A DNA stretch of 64,000 bases from Bacillota bacterium. GTDB lineage: Bacteria; Bacillota; Clostridia; Lachnospirales; Lachnospiraceae. Numbering within the stretch: position 1 is the stretch's first letter; each line of letters begins with the position of its first letter. The DNA lies in the NCBI GenBank assembly GCA_023399055.1, contig JAEWQV010000016.1:124001-188000 (forward strand), read 5' to 3'. The translations under genes were made by a program, and so were the position numbers. Below are positions 51,825-61,794 of the stretch, in pieces. The notes under the pieces are model-generated. The model was given only the letters and a program-made list of their open reading frames with translations, searched no databases and was not told where the DNA came from.

Positions 51825-52721
51825 ATGAACACATCAGAAAAAAAATTCTTGCAAAAAAGCATATGGAAAGAAAATCTGATTGCATGGTGTTTTATTCTGC
51901 CGTTTTTAATGTTCTTTGTAGGATTTTTATTATTTCCTATTTTGAAGGGTATGAATCTAAGTTTATACGAGGCAACCTTAGGTGGCAGTACGATTTTTAC
52001 CGGCATGAGTAATTACATTAATATGTTTCAGGATAAAGGTTTTTGGCAGGCCTTATTTAATACGTTATTTTTCGTAGCAATTTCAGCACCAGTGATTGTA
52101 TTGGTGGGATTCACCTTTGCGATGATTATTAATTCAAAGCTAAAGGGAACTACCTTAATTAGAGTTTGTTTGTTTGCTCCGTATGTTTTATCTATGTCTG
52201 TTGTAACAGGACTTTGGACCTTTATATTTCAGCCTTATACTGGTTTGATCACTCAGTTTACGAATGCATTGGGATTGGGAGAGATGTTTTGGTTGAATAC
52301 AAAATGGCTGGTGTGGATTGCAATCTTAATTACAACAGTATGGTGGACTGTTGGGTTTAATATGATCTTATTTCTGGCGGGTCTGCAGGATATACCTACT
52401 GAGCTCTATGAAGCAGGAAAAATTGATGGAGCCAACTCCAGACAAATATTATTTAAGATTACGATACCTATGTTAAAGGATACCATTGCCCTCGTAATTA
52501 TGCTTCAGACCATTGCATCCTTTAAACTGTTCGGGCAGACATACTTAATGGCTGGAGGAGGTCCGGGGACACACACCAGAACCATTGTACATTACATATA
52601 TGAAACAGGTTTTACTAATAGGAACATGGGAAGTGCAGCTGCAATGTCAGTTATATTCTTTGTTGTGGTATTTGCTATCACTATGCTTCAGAATAAGCTA
52701 TTAAGCAAAAAGAACAGATAG
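51825..52721 (+). CDS. Sugar ABC transporter permease (MalF/UgpA type, arabinoside locus)
   Basis: The protein has 298 residues and six predicted helices, with the EAA loop EAGKIDGANSRQILFKITIP and MAGGGPGTHTRTIVHYIYE. CGGGAGG precedes the ATG. It pairs with the MalG-type gene 11 bases downstream. Confidence 0.93.
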   Translation: MNTSEKKFLQKSIWKENLIAWCFILPFLMFFVGFLLFPILKGMNLSLYEATLGGSTIFTGMSNYINMFQDKGFWQALFNTLFFVAISAPVIVLVGFTFAMIINSKLKGTTLIRVCLFAPYVLSMSVVTGLWTFIFQPYTGLITQFTNALGLGEMFWLNTKWLVWIAILITTVWWTVGFNMILFLAGLQDIPTELYEAGKIDGANSRQILFKITIPMLKDTIALVIMLQTIASFKLFGQTYLMAGGGPGTHTRTIVHYIYETGFTNRNMGSAAAMSVIFFVVVFAITMLQNKLLSKKNR

Positions 52722-52732
52722 GAGGAAAACTT

Positions 52733-53566
52733 ATGAAACAAACAATTAAAATAACACCGGGAAGAGTAATCCTCTACCTTCTAGCATACTTGATAGCTTT
52801 AATCTGGCTTTTTCCTGTTGTCTGGATGGCAGTTTCTTCGCTAAAACCCTTTGGTACACCAGTTAGTATTTTATCAAAGGTATTCAAAGGCAGTTTTTCA
52901 CTTAACAACTATGTAACCGTTGCTGAAAAGGCACCAATCTTTCGATGGATCTTTAACAGTACAATAATATCAGTAGCCGTAACCATAGGAACCTTGATTC
53001 TAACATCTTTGGCTGCATATGCCATATCAAAGCTTAAATTTAGAGGGAAAAAAATTGTTTTCATTATTATATCTGCAGGAATGATGGTACCTATTGAGTC
53101 CATTATTATTCCTCTGTATCAGCAAATGGCAGAGATTAACCTGTTGAATTCGTATATTGGACTAATGTGTCCAAGTCTTGCAGCACCAATTGGTGTGCTG
53201 ATTATGAAAAGATGCTATGATGGCATACCGAATGAATTAATGGAAGCAGCTGTACTTGACGGAGCAAATCAATTGCAGCGCTGGTGGTTTATCTGCCTTC
53301 CAGTATCAAGATCCTCCATGGCTGCAGTGGGGATTTTTACCTTTACAAACGCCTGGAATAACTTTCTGTGGCCGTTTTTATCCATCACCTCTGTGAAAAT
53401 GATGACACTACCAGTTGGAATTCCACAGTTTCAAGGAGCGAATCTAAGTGAATTCACCCTGCCTATGACTGCATGTGTGATTGCTTCCGTACCAGCGATT
53501 ATCGTATTCTTGATTTTCCAGAGACAGATTATACAGGGAATTGCAATGACAGGAATTAAAGGATAG
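52733..53566 (+). CDS. Sugar ABC transporter permease (MalG/UgpE type, arabinoside locus)
   Basis: The 277-residue permease has six helices, the EAA loop MEAAVLDGANQLQRWWFICL and the ending IIQGIAMTGIKG. ATAGGAGG precedes the ATG. It completes the importer; the GH51 gene starts six bases after its stop. Confidence 0.92.
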   Translation: MKQTIKITPGRVILYLLAYLIALIWLFPVVWMAVSSLKPFGTPVSILSKVFKGSFSLNNYVTVAEKAPIFRWIFNSTIISVAVTIGTLILTSLAAYAISKLKFRGKKIVFIIISAGMMVPIESIIIPLYQQMAEINLLNSYIGLMCPSLAAPIGVLIMKRCYDGIPNELMEAAVLDGANQLQRWWFICLPVSRSSMAAVGIFTFTNAWNNFLWPFLSITSVKMMTLPVGIPQFQGANLSEFTLPMTACVIASVPAIIVFLIFQRQIIQGIAMTGIKG

Positions 53567-53572
53567 GAGAAC

Positions 53573-55087
53573 ATGAGTATGAAAAAAGTATATATGAACA
53601 TAGATAGACTGAATAAGATTTCAGTAATTGATAAGAGAATCTACGGATCTTTTATCGAACACCTGGGAAGAGCAGTTTATAACGGTATTTATGAGCCAGG
53701 GCATCCAATGGCAAACAGTAAAGGGTTTCGTAAGGATGTTATACAAATGGTAAAGGACTTAGAGGTACCTATCATCCGTTATCCGGGGGGGAATTTTGTA
53801 TCCGGTTTTAACTGGGAGGATAGTGTAGGGCCAGTTAATCAGCGTCCGAAACGGTTGGATCTGGCATGGTTCACAACAGAGACCAATGAGGTGGGAATGC
53901 AGGAATTTGATGAATGGTTAAAAGAAGTGAATTCGGAAATGATGCTTGCCATTAATCTTGGAACTAGGGGAGCAGACGCTGCCAGAAATCTCGTGGAATA
54001 CTGCAATCACAAAGAAGGCAGCTATTGGAGTGACCTAAGAATTGAGCATGGAAAAAAAGAACCCTACAACATAAAGACCTGGTGCTTGGGTAATGAAATG
54101 GATGGACCTTGGCAGATGGGACGTAAAACTGCCTATGAGTACGGACGCATTGCCAGTGAGACAGCAAAAATGATGAAGTGGGTAGATCCAAAGATTGAAC
54201 TGGTGGCCTGTGGCAGTTCCAATATGAAAATGCCTACCTTTGCAGACTGGGAGGCTACCGTATTAACAGAAGCTTATAATGAAGTTGACTACATTTCCCT
54301 GCATCATTACTGGGGTAATTTTGAAGGAGATACAAAATCCTATCTTGCCGGTGGTATCCTGATGGATGATTTCATCAAATCCGTAGTGGCCATCTGTGAT
54401 TATGTTAAGGCAAAAAAACGTTCACGCAAGAAGATAAATCTTTCCTTTGATGAATGGAATGTATGGTATCACACCAAAGAAAGTGACAAGCAAATTGAAC
54501 ATTGGCTGCAGGCACCACCCAGGTTGGAAGACATCTATAATTTTGAGGATGCCCTTTTGGTCGGAGATCTGCTCATAACTCTGCTTAAGAATTCTGATCG
54601 GGTGAAGATGGCATGTCTGGCACAGCTGGTTAATGTAATTGCACCTATTATGACAGAGGTAGGAAAGGGTGCCTGGAAGCAGACAATATACTATCCGTTT
54701 TATTATACATCAATTTATGGACGAGGCGAAGCATTAAGGATAAATATGGAGTGTCCTAAATTTGACTGTAAAGAGTACACGGATGTACCAATGCTTGATT
54801 CAGTTGGGGTTTATGATGAGGAAGGTAAAACCCTCACCTTATTTGTAATGAACCGAAGCACAGAAGAGGATCTGGAGATAAGCTGTGACCTGCGAGATAT
54901 TGAGGTAGAGCGGTGTATTGGGAATATATCCATGGAGGGTTATGATTACAAAGCGGCAAATACAGCAGAATTTCCAAATCAAGTTGTGCCGGTAGAAAAA
55001 ACGCTGGACATCTTGGAGGATTACTACATGCATACTGTTGTAGCTAAGGCTTCCTGGAATATGTTCCGTTTTCAGACAGGTAAATAA
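53573..55087 (+). CDS. abfA: GH51 alpha-L-arabinofuranosidase
   Basis: This 504-residue cytoplasmic enzyme releases L-arabinofuranose from arabino-oligosaccharides. The acid/base is Glu175 (CLGNEMDGPWQ) and the nucleophile Glu294 (SFDEWNVWY); these are the same positions as in the characterised Geobacillus AbfA. The barrel has IRYPGGNFVSGFNWEDSVGP and DYISLHHYWGN, and a C-terminal beta domain follows. No signal peptide, so the substrate is imported by the preceding transporter. The ATG is close to its AGGAG; ATG 53579 is possible. First catabolic gene of the long operon. Confidence 0.95.
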   Translation: MSMKKVYMNIDRLNKISVIDKRIYGSFIEHLGRAVYNGIYEPGHPMANSKGFRKDVIQMVKDLEVPIIRYPGGNFVSGFNWEDSVGPVNQRPKRLDLAWFTTETNEVGMQEFDEWLKEVNSEMMLAINLGTRGADAARNLVEYCNHKEGSYWSDLRIEHGKKEPYNIKTWCLGNEMDGPWQMGRKTAYEYGRIASETAKMMKWVDPKIELVACGSSNMKMPTFADWEATVLTEAYNEVDYISLHHYWGNFEGDTKSYLAGGILMDDFIKSVVAICDYVKAKKRSRKKINLSFDEWNVWYHTKESDKQIEHWLQAPPRLEDIYNFEDALLVGDLLITLLKNSDRVKMACLAQLVNVIAPIMTEVGKGAWKQTIYYPFYYTSIYGRGEALRINMECPKFDCKEYTDVPMLDSVGVYDEEGKTLTLFVMNRSTEEDLEISCDLRDIEVERCIGNISMEGYDYKAANTAEFPNQVVPVEKTLDILEDYYMHTVVAKASWNMFRFQTGK

Positions 55088-55107
55088 GCATGGGGGGGAA
55101 TGACGGG

Positions 55108-56886
55108 ATGAACTGTAGTATACCAAAGCCAGCGTATCCTAGACCTCAGCTGGTAAGGAAAGAGTGGCTGAACCTAAATGGTGAGTGGGAATTTGAATTC
55201 GATGACCGAGATGAAGGAAAAATAAATCAGTGGTTTCTTAACCATCATTTTTCAAAAAAAATTATAGTACCCTTTGCATATCAGTCAAAACGATCAGAAG
55301 TTCATGTTAAGGATTTTCATGATATTGTCTGGTATCGGAGAAACATAAATAGTAATGAGCTTAGCTTGGACAAACGTTATATTATTCATTTTGGAGCTGT
55401 TGATTACCAGGCAGAGTTGTGGGTTAACGGAAACTATGTCGGAGTACATAGAGGGGGACACACGTCCTTTGAATTTGAAATAACAAATTATTTAGAGAAA
55501 GATAACAACTCAATTGTACTTCGTGTAGAGGATGAGTCTGAAAATCTTGAGCTTCCGCGTGGAAAACAATATTGGAAAGAAAAATCTGAAAATATTTTCT
55601 ACACCCGTACCACAGGAATATGGCAGACAGTATGGCTGGAGCCTGTAAATGAGAACTATATAAAAAGTATTTTTATGACGCCGGATGTGGACCGAAAGAT
55701 GATTCAGATGGAGATTAATCTGGATCGCAAGGAAGCGGCAGAGCTAATGGTGGAGATTACCTTTGGGGATAAAACAATGGTCAGAGATAGGCTGGAAGTT
55801 TTTCAGGGTAAGGCGGTGCGGGACTTCAAGCTGAATCAAAATATAAACAAGGAATGGGAACACAAGTGTTATGAGTGGACACCAGAGAATCCAGTACTGT
55901 TTGATGTAAGCTTTACCCTAAGCTGCAACGAAGATAAGCTGGATGAAGTGAATTCCTACTTTGCCATGCGAAAAGTAAGTGTGGAGAATGGTAGATTTCT
56001 TCTCAACAACCGTCCGTATTATCAAAGAATGCTATTGGATCAGGGTTATTGGAGAGATTCGCTAATGACGGCTCCGGATGATGCAGCGCTCATTAAGGAT
56101 ATCACAATCTGCAAGCAAATGGGTTTTAACGGAGTACGAAAACATCAGAAAGTTGAAGAGGAACGATATTATTACTGGGCGGATAAGATTGGACTTCTAG
56201 TGTGGGCGGAGTTTGCAAATGCCTATATCTACTCGAGAAATTATGTGGAGCGAATGTTACCGGAATGGATGGAGGCAGTGAAAAGGGATTACAATCACCC
56301 TTCCATTGTGGCCTGGGTGCCTCTGAATGAATCCTGGGGTGTTGACAGCATTATGTGCCGCGAGGAAGAACAGGCGCATGCTTCCTGTATGTACTATCTG
56401 ACCAAATCACTGGATATTACAAGATTGGTAATCTCCAATGACGGTTGGAACCATACGAAATCGGATTTATTGACTATTCATGACTATGAGTGCAGGGGTC
56501 ATTTATTAAGAGAGCGGTATTCTGAAATAGAACGGATCATAAAGGATATGCCAGCAAATAGGACTTTGTTTGCAAAAGGGTATCAATATGAAGGTCAACC
56601 AATTATAGTTTCTGAATTTGGCGGAATAGCGTATCAGAAAAATACAGACGCTGGTTGGGGATATTCCTGTGCCCGCAATGGGGAGGAATTGGACGAAAAA
56701 TATGAAGATGTGGTTAATGGCTTACTTTGTTCTCCACTGGTACAGGGGTTTGTATATACCCAGCTCTGTGATGTGGAGCAGGAAATCAACGGTCTGTTAA
56801 CCTATGATCGAGAACCGAAAATACCAATTGAAAGAATAAGAGAAATTACGCTTGGAATCAAGGAAGCACCCAGGAAAAAGGTATAA
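55108..56886 (+). CDS. GH2-family glycoside hydrolase
   Basis: In this 592-residue protein a jelly-roll sugar-binding domain (YPRPQLVRKEWLNLNGEWEF, then LWVNGNYVGVHRGGHTSFEF), an Ig-like domain and a TIM barrel are in GH2 order. The acid/base is in VAWVPLNESWG and the nucleophile in IIVSEFGG. GH2 includes beta-galactosidases, beta-mannosidases, beta-glucuronidases and arabinopyranosidases; specificity is not clear here. The position after GH51 suggests removal of another residue from arabinan/arabinogalactan side chains. ATG 55108 aligns with the family start; ATG 55090 is possible. Cytoplasmic. Confidence 0.87.
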   Translation: MNCSIPKPAYPRPQLVRKEWLNLNGEWEFEFDDRDEGKINQWFLNHHFSKKIIVPFAYQSKRSEVHVKDFHDIVWYRRNINSNELSLDKRYIIHFGAVDYQAELWVNGNYVGVHRGGHTSFEFEITNYLEKDNNSIVLRVEDESENLELPRGKQYWKEKSENIFYTRTTGIWQTVWLEPVNENYIKSIFMTPDVDRKMIQMEINLDRKEAAELMVEITFGDKTMVRDRLEVFQGKAVRDFKLNQNINKEWEHKCYEWTPENPVLFDVSFTLSCNEDKLDEVNSYFAMRKVSVENGRFLLNNRPYYQRMLLDQGYWRDSLMTAPDDAALIKDITICKQMGFNGVRKHQKVEEERYYYWADKIGLLVWAEFANAYIYSRNYVERMLPEWMEAVKRDYNHPSIVAWVPLNESWGVDSIMCREEEQAHASCMYYLTKSLDITRLVISNDGWNHTKSDLLTIHDYECRGHLLRERYSEIERIIKDMPANRTLFAKGYQYEGQPIIVSEFGGIAYQKNTDAGWGYSCARNGEELDEKYEDVVNGLLCSPLVQGFVYTQLCDVEQEINGLLTYDREPKIPIERIREITLGIKEAPRKKV

Positions 56887-56903
56887 ACCAGAAAGGCGAA
56901 AGA

Positions 56904-57929
56904 ATGAAAGCAATCGTTTATGAACAACCAAATGTCCTGAATTATAGAGATGTGACAGACATAACACCAAAGGAAAATGAAGTAAAGATACGGGTCAAGG
57001 CTTGTGGTATTTGCGGCAGTGATGTACATGGATATTTAGGAATCACTGGCCGAAGAATTCCACCTATGATTATGGGCCATGAATTTGCAGGTGAAATTAC
57101 AGAATTAGGATCAAAGATTGAAAAATATAAAAAAGGTGATCGAGTAGCTGTATATCCGGTGGATTTTTGCGGTCATTGTGAGATGTGCAGAAAGGGAGAT
57201 GTGCATTTGTGCCTTAATAAGAGGGCATTTGGGGTTCTTACAATAGATGGAGCTCTTGCAGAATATATCTGTATTCCGGAAAAATGCTGCTTTCCAATCC
57301 GAGAGGATGTATCCTATGCAATAGGATCACTGGTTGAGCCGTTGGCAGTAGCTTACCGGGGAGTTGCTCACGCAGGCGATCTGACAGGTAAAACAGTGCT
57401 TTTAATAGGTACTGGAACAATTGGGTTGCTGGCACTGGCCTGTGTTAAATTAAAAAACGCAGGCAAAATTATTGTTTCTGATATCAGTGATAATCGACTT
57501 CAGGTTGCCAGAGAAATGGGAGCAGATGCTTTAATCAATCCAAGCAAAGAGGATTTTAAAGCAAGAATTATGGAAGAAACGAAGGGTGTTGGAGTAGATG
57601 TGGCAATTGAGGCAGTAGGAGCTGCACCAACTGTTCAGCAAGCAATGTCAGCACTTACATTTGCCGGAAAAGCGATTTGGATCGGGAATAACAAACCAAT
57701 GATTGAGATTAATATGCAGGAGATTGTTACCAAAGAACTATCAGTTCATGGATCATTCCTGTATGGATATAAAGAATTTGAGACGGTTGTGGAGCTTTTA
57801 AATGAGAACAAAATCAATGTCGCTCCGTTGATTAGTGCTGAAATTCACTTGCAGGAAGCACCGGAATATTTTGAAAAGCTAGCGCATACTCCGGGAAATC
57901 TGATTAAAGTAATAGTTGTTGACAAGTAA
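56904..57929 (+). CDS. Zinc-dependent medium-chain polyol/sugar dehydrogenase
   Basis: The protein has 341 residues. Catalytic zinc residues lie in CGICGSDVHG and GHEFAGEI; the structural zinc Cys set is in CGHCEMCRKGDVHLC; the NAD(P) fold has LLIGTGTIGLLAL. It resembles sorbitol, galactitol and L-threonine dehydrogenases. In this operon it probably oxidises a sugar or polyol carbon to a ketone, supplying a ketose for the transketolase, but the substrate cannot be read from sequence. Confidence 0.88.
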   Translation: MKAIVYEQPNVLNYRDVTDITPKENEVKIRVKACGICGSDVHGYLGITGRRIPPMIMGHEFAGEITELGSKIEKYKKGDRVAVYPVDFCGHCEMCRKGDVHLCLNKRAFGVLTIDGALAEYICIPEKCCFPIREDVSYAIGSLVEPLAVAYRGVAHAGDLTGKTVLLIGTGTIGLLALACVKLKNAGKIIVSDISDNRLQVAREMGADALINPSKEDFKARIMEETKGVGVDVAIEAVGAAPTVQQAMSALTFAGKAIWIGNNKPMIEINMQEIVTKELSVHGSFLYGYKEFETVVELLNENKINVAPLISAEIHLQEAPEYFEKLAHTPGNLIKVIVVDK

Positions 57930-57947
57930 GAAAAGGAGGATTTAATC

Positions 57948-58775
57948 ATGGCATACGATAAGAAATTAATAAAGAATCTGGAAGAGATAGCCGGAAGACT
58001 TAGAAAAGATGTAATTATTAGCATTGGAGTTGGGGTTGCCGGTCATATTGGTGGTTCAAATTCGTCGGCAGATGTAGTGGCAGCACTATATTTTTATAAG
58101 ATGAAACATGATCCTAAGAATCCTAAGATGGTGGATCGTGACCGTTTTCTTTTGAGCAAGGGACATGTGGCAATTCTGCAATACGCAGCCCTGGCAGAAG
58201 CTGGTTATTTTCCTGTGGAGGATCTTAAGCATGCAAAAAAACTTGGGTCCCATCTGCAGGGACATCCAGATGTATTAAAAACACCGGGAATTGAGGCCGG
58301 AACCGGCTCATTGGGACAGGGCTTATCCATTGGTCTCGGTATGGCATTGGGTCAGAGATTGAATGAAATTGACCGCAAGACCTATGTACTAGTAGGAGAT
58401 GGTGAGATAGCGGAAGGTCAGATATGGGAAGCTGCTATGGCAGCGGCCGCCTTTAAAGCAGATAATCTGGTAGCCATTCTTGATCGAAACAGACTTCAAG
58501 CTAATGGTAAAATAACAGATCGTTTTGACTCAGGTGATATTAAGGCAAAATTTATTGGATTTGGCTGGAACGTAATTGAGATAGACGGTCATAATATGGA
58601 AGAAATTCTTACTGCACTGGATGAGACCGATGGAATAAAGGGTGTTCCAACAGTTATTATTGCTAATACTATAAAGGGTAGGGGAGTCAGCTTTGCGGAG
58701 AATGTGGTGAGCTATCATAATGGTATATTAACAGAAGAAACTTACAACAAGGCATTGGAAGAGTTAACCAGATAG
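57948..58775 (+). CDS. Split transketolase, N-terminal (ThDP-binding) subunit
   Basis: The protein has 275 residues. It has the thiamine diphosphate motif GDGEIAEGQIWEAAMAAAAF, ending in DRNRLQANG, and the transketolase signatures SKGHVAILQYAALAEAGYF and GSLGQGLSIGLGMALGQRL. Split transketolases are common in anaerobes, but this one lies inside a sugar-specific operon, so a dedicated donor or acceptor is likely. Forms a heterotetramer with the next gene's product. AAAGGAGG precedes the ATG. Confidence 0.92.
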   Translation: MAYDKKLIKNLEEIAGRLRKDVIISIGVGVAGHIGGSNSSADVVAALYFYKMKHDPKNPKMVDRDRFLLSKGHVAILQYAALAEAGYFPVEDLKHAKKLGSHLQGHPDVLKTPGIEAGTGSLGQGLSIGLGMALGQRLNEIDRKTYVLVGDGEIAEGQIWEAAMAAAAFKADNLVAILDRNRLQANGKITDRFDSGDIKAKFIGFGWNVIEIDGHNMEEILTALDETDGIKGVPTVIIANTIKGRGVSFAENVVSYHNGILTEETYNKALEELTR

Positions 58776-58791
58776 TCAGGAGGTAGAAAGT

Positions 58792-59727
58792 ATGAGTTAT
58801 ATAAATCAAAGAATCGCTTATGGCAATACACTAGTAGAGCTGGGTAAGGAAGATAATAGAATCGTTGTTTTGGATGCAGATTTGGGTGGCTCCACGATGG
58901 GGAAATTGTTTGAAGAGAAGTATCCTGAACGTCATTTTGAGATGGGAATCGCAGAGGCAAATATGACCAGTGTTGCAGCAGGGCTGGCACAAAGTGGATT
59001 AATTCCATTCACAAATTCCTTTGCTGTTTTCTCTGGTGGAAGATCTTATGACCAAATTCGCCAGACGATAGCAATTGGTAATTTGAACGTAAAGATTTGT
59101 GGTTCCTCCTCAGGCTTATCGGATTTTGGTGATGGTGCAACCCATCAGTGCGTAGAAGATTTAGCTATTTTTCGAGCGGTGCCTAATATGACAGTTATTT
59201 GCCCGGCTGATGCCAATGAGACAGTGGAAGCAGTAAAGGCTATGATTAACAGTGAAGGTCCTTGTTATCTTCGACTGAATAGAAATGATTATCCCAATGT
59301 GACAGAGGAAGGGACAAGATTTGAGATAGGTATGCCTAAGCTCTTAAAAGAAGGAAATGATATTGTAGTATTTGCCACCGGATATATGGTTGGCCTTGCG
59401 CTTGAGGCAGCAAAGGATTTAGAGGATGAAGTATCTGTAAAGGTGGTTAATGTATCCACTATAAAACCTCTGAAGGAAGAAGCAGTGGTGGAGCTGGCAA
59501 GAAACTGCAAGGCAGTTGTAACAGCAGAGGAGCACAACGTAAAGGGTGGTTTGGGCAGTGCAATAGCTGAAACCTTGTGCAAGGAAGGCAAAGCAATGGA
59601 ATTTGTGGGCATTCAGGATACCTTTGGCTGTAGCGGTCATAGTTATCAGGAGGTTCTTGATTATCACGGACTAACTGTTAATGCGGTTAAAGAGGCAATT
59701 AGGAAAATGAACCAGTTCACTAAATAG
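58792..59727 (+). CDS. Split transketolase, C-terminal (pyrimidine-binding) subunit
   Basis: The protein has 311 residues. It has the catalytic Glu in FEMGIAEANMTSVAAGLA, which activates ThDP, then FAVFSGGRSYDQIRQTIA and the C-terminal domain (TAEEHNVKGGLGSAIAETL). It completes the enzyme begun by the previous gene. GGAGG precedes the ATG. No other pentose-phosphate gene is in the operon. Confidence 0.92.
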   Translation: MSYINQRIAYGNTLVELGKEDNRIVVLDADLGGSTMGKLFEEKYPERHFEMGIAEANMTSVAAGLAQSGLIPFTNSFAVFSGGRSYDQIRQTIAIGNLNVKICGSSSGLSDFGDGATHQCVEDLAIFRAVPNMTVICPADANETVEAVKAMINSEGPCYLRLNRNDYPNVTEEGTRFEIGMPKLLKEGNDIVVFATGYMVGLALEAAKDLEDEVSVKVVNVSTIKPLKEEAVVELARNCKAVVTAEEHNVKGGLGSAIAETLCKEGKAMEFVGIQDTFGCSGHSYQEVLDYHGLTVNAVKEAIRKMNQFTK

Positions 59728-59744
59728 CTTGGAGGATGATAAAA

Positions 59745-60629
59745 ATGCAGATTGGATTTATCGGATTAGGAATAATGGGAAAGCCCATGGTTAGAAATTT
59801 ATTAAAGGCTGGACATGAGGTAATCGTATATGATGTTGTACAGGAAAATATTGATCAGGTGGCAACAGCAGGTGCAATTGCAGCTGCCTCCTCTAAAGAG
59901 GTTGCACAAAGCTGTAACTTAGTAATTACAATGCTGCCAAACTCACCCCATGTCAAAAGTGTTGTATTGGGTACAGGCGGAGTGCTGGAGGGGGCAGGTC
60001 CGGGACTTATTTTAGTGGATATGAGCTCCATTGCACCAGCAGCCTCACAGGAAATATGCAAAGCCTGTGCAGAGAAGGGTGTAAAAATGATTGATGCTCC
60101 GGTATCAGGAGGAGAACCAAAGGCTATTGATGGCACTCTTTCCATTATGGTAGGTGGAGATAAGGAGGTATTTGAGCAGGTTTATGACATTTTAATGATA
60201 ATGGGTGGAAGTGCTGTATATTGTGGTGAAATTGGTGCAGGGAACACGACTAAGCTGGCAAACCAGGTGATTGTGGCACTTAATATAGCAGCAGTATCGG
60301 AAGCCTTCATGCTTAGTACCAGAGCAGGTGTTGATCCGCTAAAGGTATTTGAAGCAATTAAGGGAGGACTTGCTGGTTCTACTGTTATGAACGCCAAGAT
60401 TCCAATGATTACCGAGGGTAATTTTAATCCGGGATTTAAAATAGATTTACATATTAAAGATCTATATAACGCACTTGAAACTGGTCATGAGGTTGGAGCT
60501 CCAATGCCATTAACAGCACAGGTAATGGAAGTTCTGCAACATCTCCGAGCAACTGGGCATGGTCAATGTGACCATAGTGCCATTGTAAAACACTATGAAT
60601 ATTTAACAGGAACTGAAATTAGAAAATAA
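59745..60629 (+). CDS. Beta-hydroxyacid dehydrogenase, tartronate semialdehyde reductase-like (GarR/GlxR family)
   Basis: The protein has 294 residues. NAD(P) motif GFIGLGIMGKPMVRNLLKAG, substrate loop DAPVSGGEPKAIDGTL and catalytic Lys in GAGNTTKLANQ are all intact. Members reduce tartronate semialdehyde to D-glycerate, or act on related 3-hydroxyacids. The next gene encodes glycerate kinase, so glycerate is the likely product. ATG 59745 is chosen because GGAGG is nine bases upstream; ATG 59736 touches the ribosome site. Confidence 0.88.
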   Translation: MQIGFIGLGIMGKPMVRNLLKAGHEVIVYDVVQENIDQVATAGAIAAASSKEVAQSCNLVITMLPNSPHVKSVVLGTGGVLEGAGPGLILVDMSSIAPAASQEICKACAEKGVKMIDAPVSGGEPKAIDGTLSIMVGGDKEVFEQVYDILMIMGGSAVYCGEIGAGNTTKLANQVIVALNIAAVSEAFMLSTRAGVDPLKVFEAIKGGLAGSTVMNAKIPMITEGNFNPGFKIDLHIKDLYNALETGHEVGAPMPLTAQVMEVLQHLRATGHGQCDHSAIVKHYEYLTGTEIRK

Positions 60630-60659
60630 ACCTGGGAGAACATCAATGAGGATAATGCA

Positions 60660-61790
60660 ATGAAGAAATGTATTATAATGCCAGATTCATTTAAAGGAAC
60701 TTTGACGGCTATGGAATTCTGTGATATTACAGAAAAAAAAATACTAGAATTTTATCCTGATTGCATAATTCATAAAATACCTGTGGCAGATGGGGGGGAA
60801 GGGACCGTCGACTGTTTTCTTGGAATTTTAGAAGCAGAAAAGGTATTTGTAACAATACGTAATGCATACATGGAGAATATAACAGCCTATTATGCCAGAA
60901 AAGGTAGGTGTGCTATAATCGAGATGGCTCAAGCTGCCGGTCTTCCACAGGTGGAAGGCCGAATGAATCCATCTAGGACAACTACTTATGGATTTGGTGA
61001 GTTAATAAAGCATGCGGTAACCAACGGTTGCAATGAAATTATCCTTGGATTAGGAGGAAGTTGCACGAATGACGGGGGAACAGGTATGGCTTCCGCACTG
61101 GGTACAGTTTTTCTTGATAAGGACGGCAACAATTTTTTACCTGTAGGAGGAAGTTTAAATAGAATCATTGAAATTGATAACACACAAACAATAAGTCTGT
61201 TGTCTGGAGTGACAATTCGCGCCATGTGTGATATTAGTAATCCTCTCCATGGACAAAAAGGTGCAGCCTATATCTTTGCGCCACAAAAAGGTGCGGATGA
61301 AGCAATGGTAAAGCATTTGGATGAACAGCTTCAGTATTTAGATCATATAATTTTCAAAGAGCTTGGTATAGCGGTATCAGCATTGGAAGGTGCTGGTGCG
61401 GCAGGCGGCTTAGGGGCGGGCGTTGTGGCTTTCTTGGGAGGGACACTGAACTCTGGCATTGAAACAGTACTTGACCTGGTAAATTATGATGAATTAATCG
61501 ATAATGCAGACTGCATTATTACGGGAGAAGGTAGAATTGATCAGCAAAGCATGGAGGGTAAGGTCGTAATAGGACTGGCACGACGTGCTACTATCAAAGG
61601 GGTTCCAGTGATAGCTGTTGTAGGCAGTATTGGAGAAGGTGCTGAGGAAGCATACCAAAGAGGTGTCACCTCCATCTTTAGTATCAATCGACAGGCAGAG
61701 GATTTTTCTATCTCCCGCTATAAAACTCACGATAATTTGAGAATGACTTTAGATTCTATTATGAGATTATATGGAATGGCTAATAGATGA
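60660..61790 (+). CDS. Glycerate kinase (GarK/GlxK family)
   Basis: The protein has 376 residues. Family motifs are MPDSFKGTLTA at the start, PVADGGEGTVDCFLG, GLGGSCTNDGGTGMASALG and GAGAAGGLGAG, with IITGEGRIDQQS near the end. It phosphorylates glycerate, usually to 2-phosphoglycerate in the GarK group, feeding lower glycolysis. Together with the GarR-like reductase it drains C3 acids from the pathway. Last gene of the operon, ended by a very strong hairpin. Confidence 0.92.
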   Translation: MKKCIIMPDSFKGTLTAMEFCDITEKKILEFYPDCIIHKIPVADGGEGTVDCFLGILEAEKVFVTIRNAYMENITAYYARKGRCAIIEMAQAAGLPQVEGRMNPSRTTTYGFGELIKHAVTNGCNEIILGLGGSCTNDGGTGMASALGTVFLDKDGNNFLPVGGSLNRIIEIDNTQTISLLSGVTIRAMCDISNPLHGQKGAAYIFAPQKGADEAMVKHLDEQLQYLDHIIFKELGIAVSALEGAGAAGGLGAGVVAFLGGTLNSGIETVLDLVNYDELIDNADCIITGEGRIDQQSMEGKVVIGLARRATIKGVPVIAVVGSIGEGAEEAYQRGVTSIFSINRQAEDFSISRYKTHDNLRMTLDSIMRLYGMANR

Positions 61791-61794
61791 CAAG

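Noticed and set aside
57948..60629. Sulfoquinovose transketolase pathway or apulose-phosphate transketolase (AptAB)
   Set aside because: Both use split transketolases, but the expected isomerase, kinase or sulfolactaldehyde genes are absent, and GH51 points to arabinosides.
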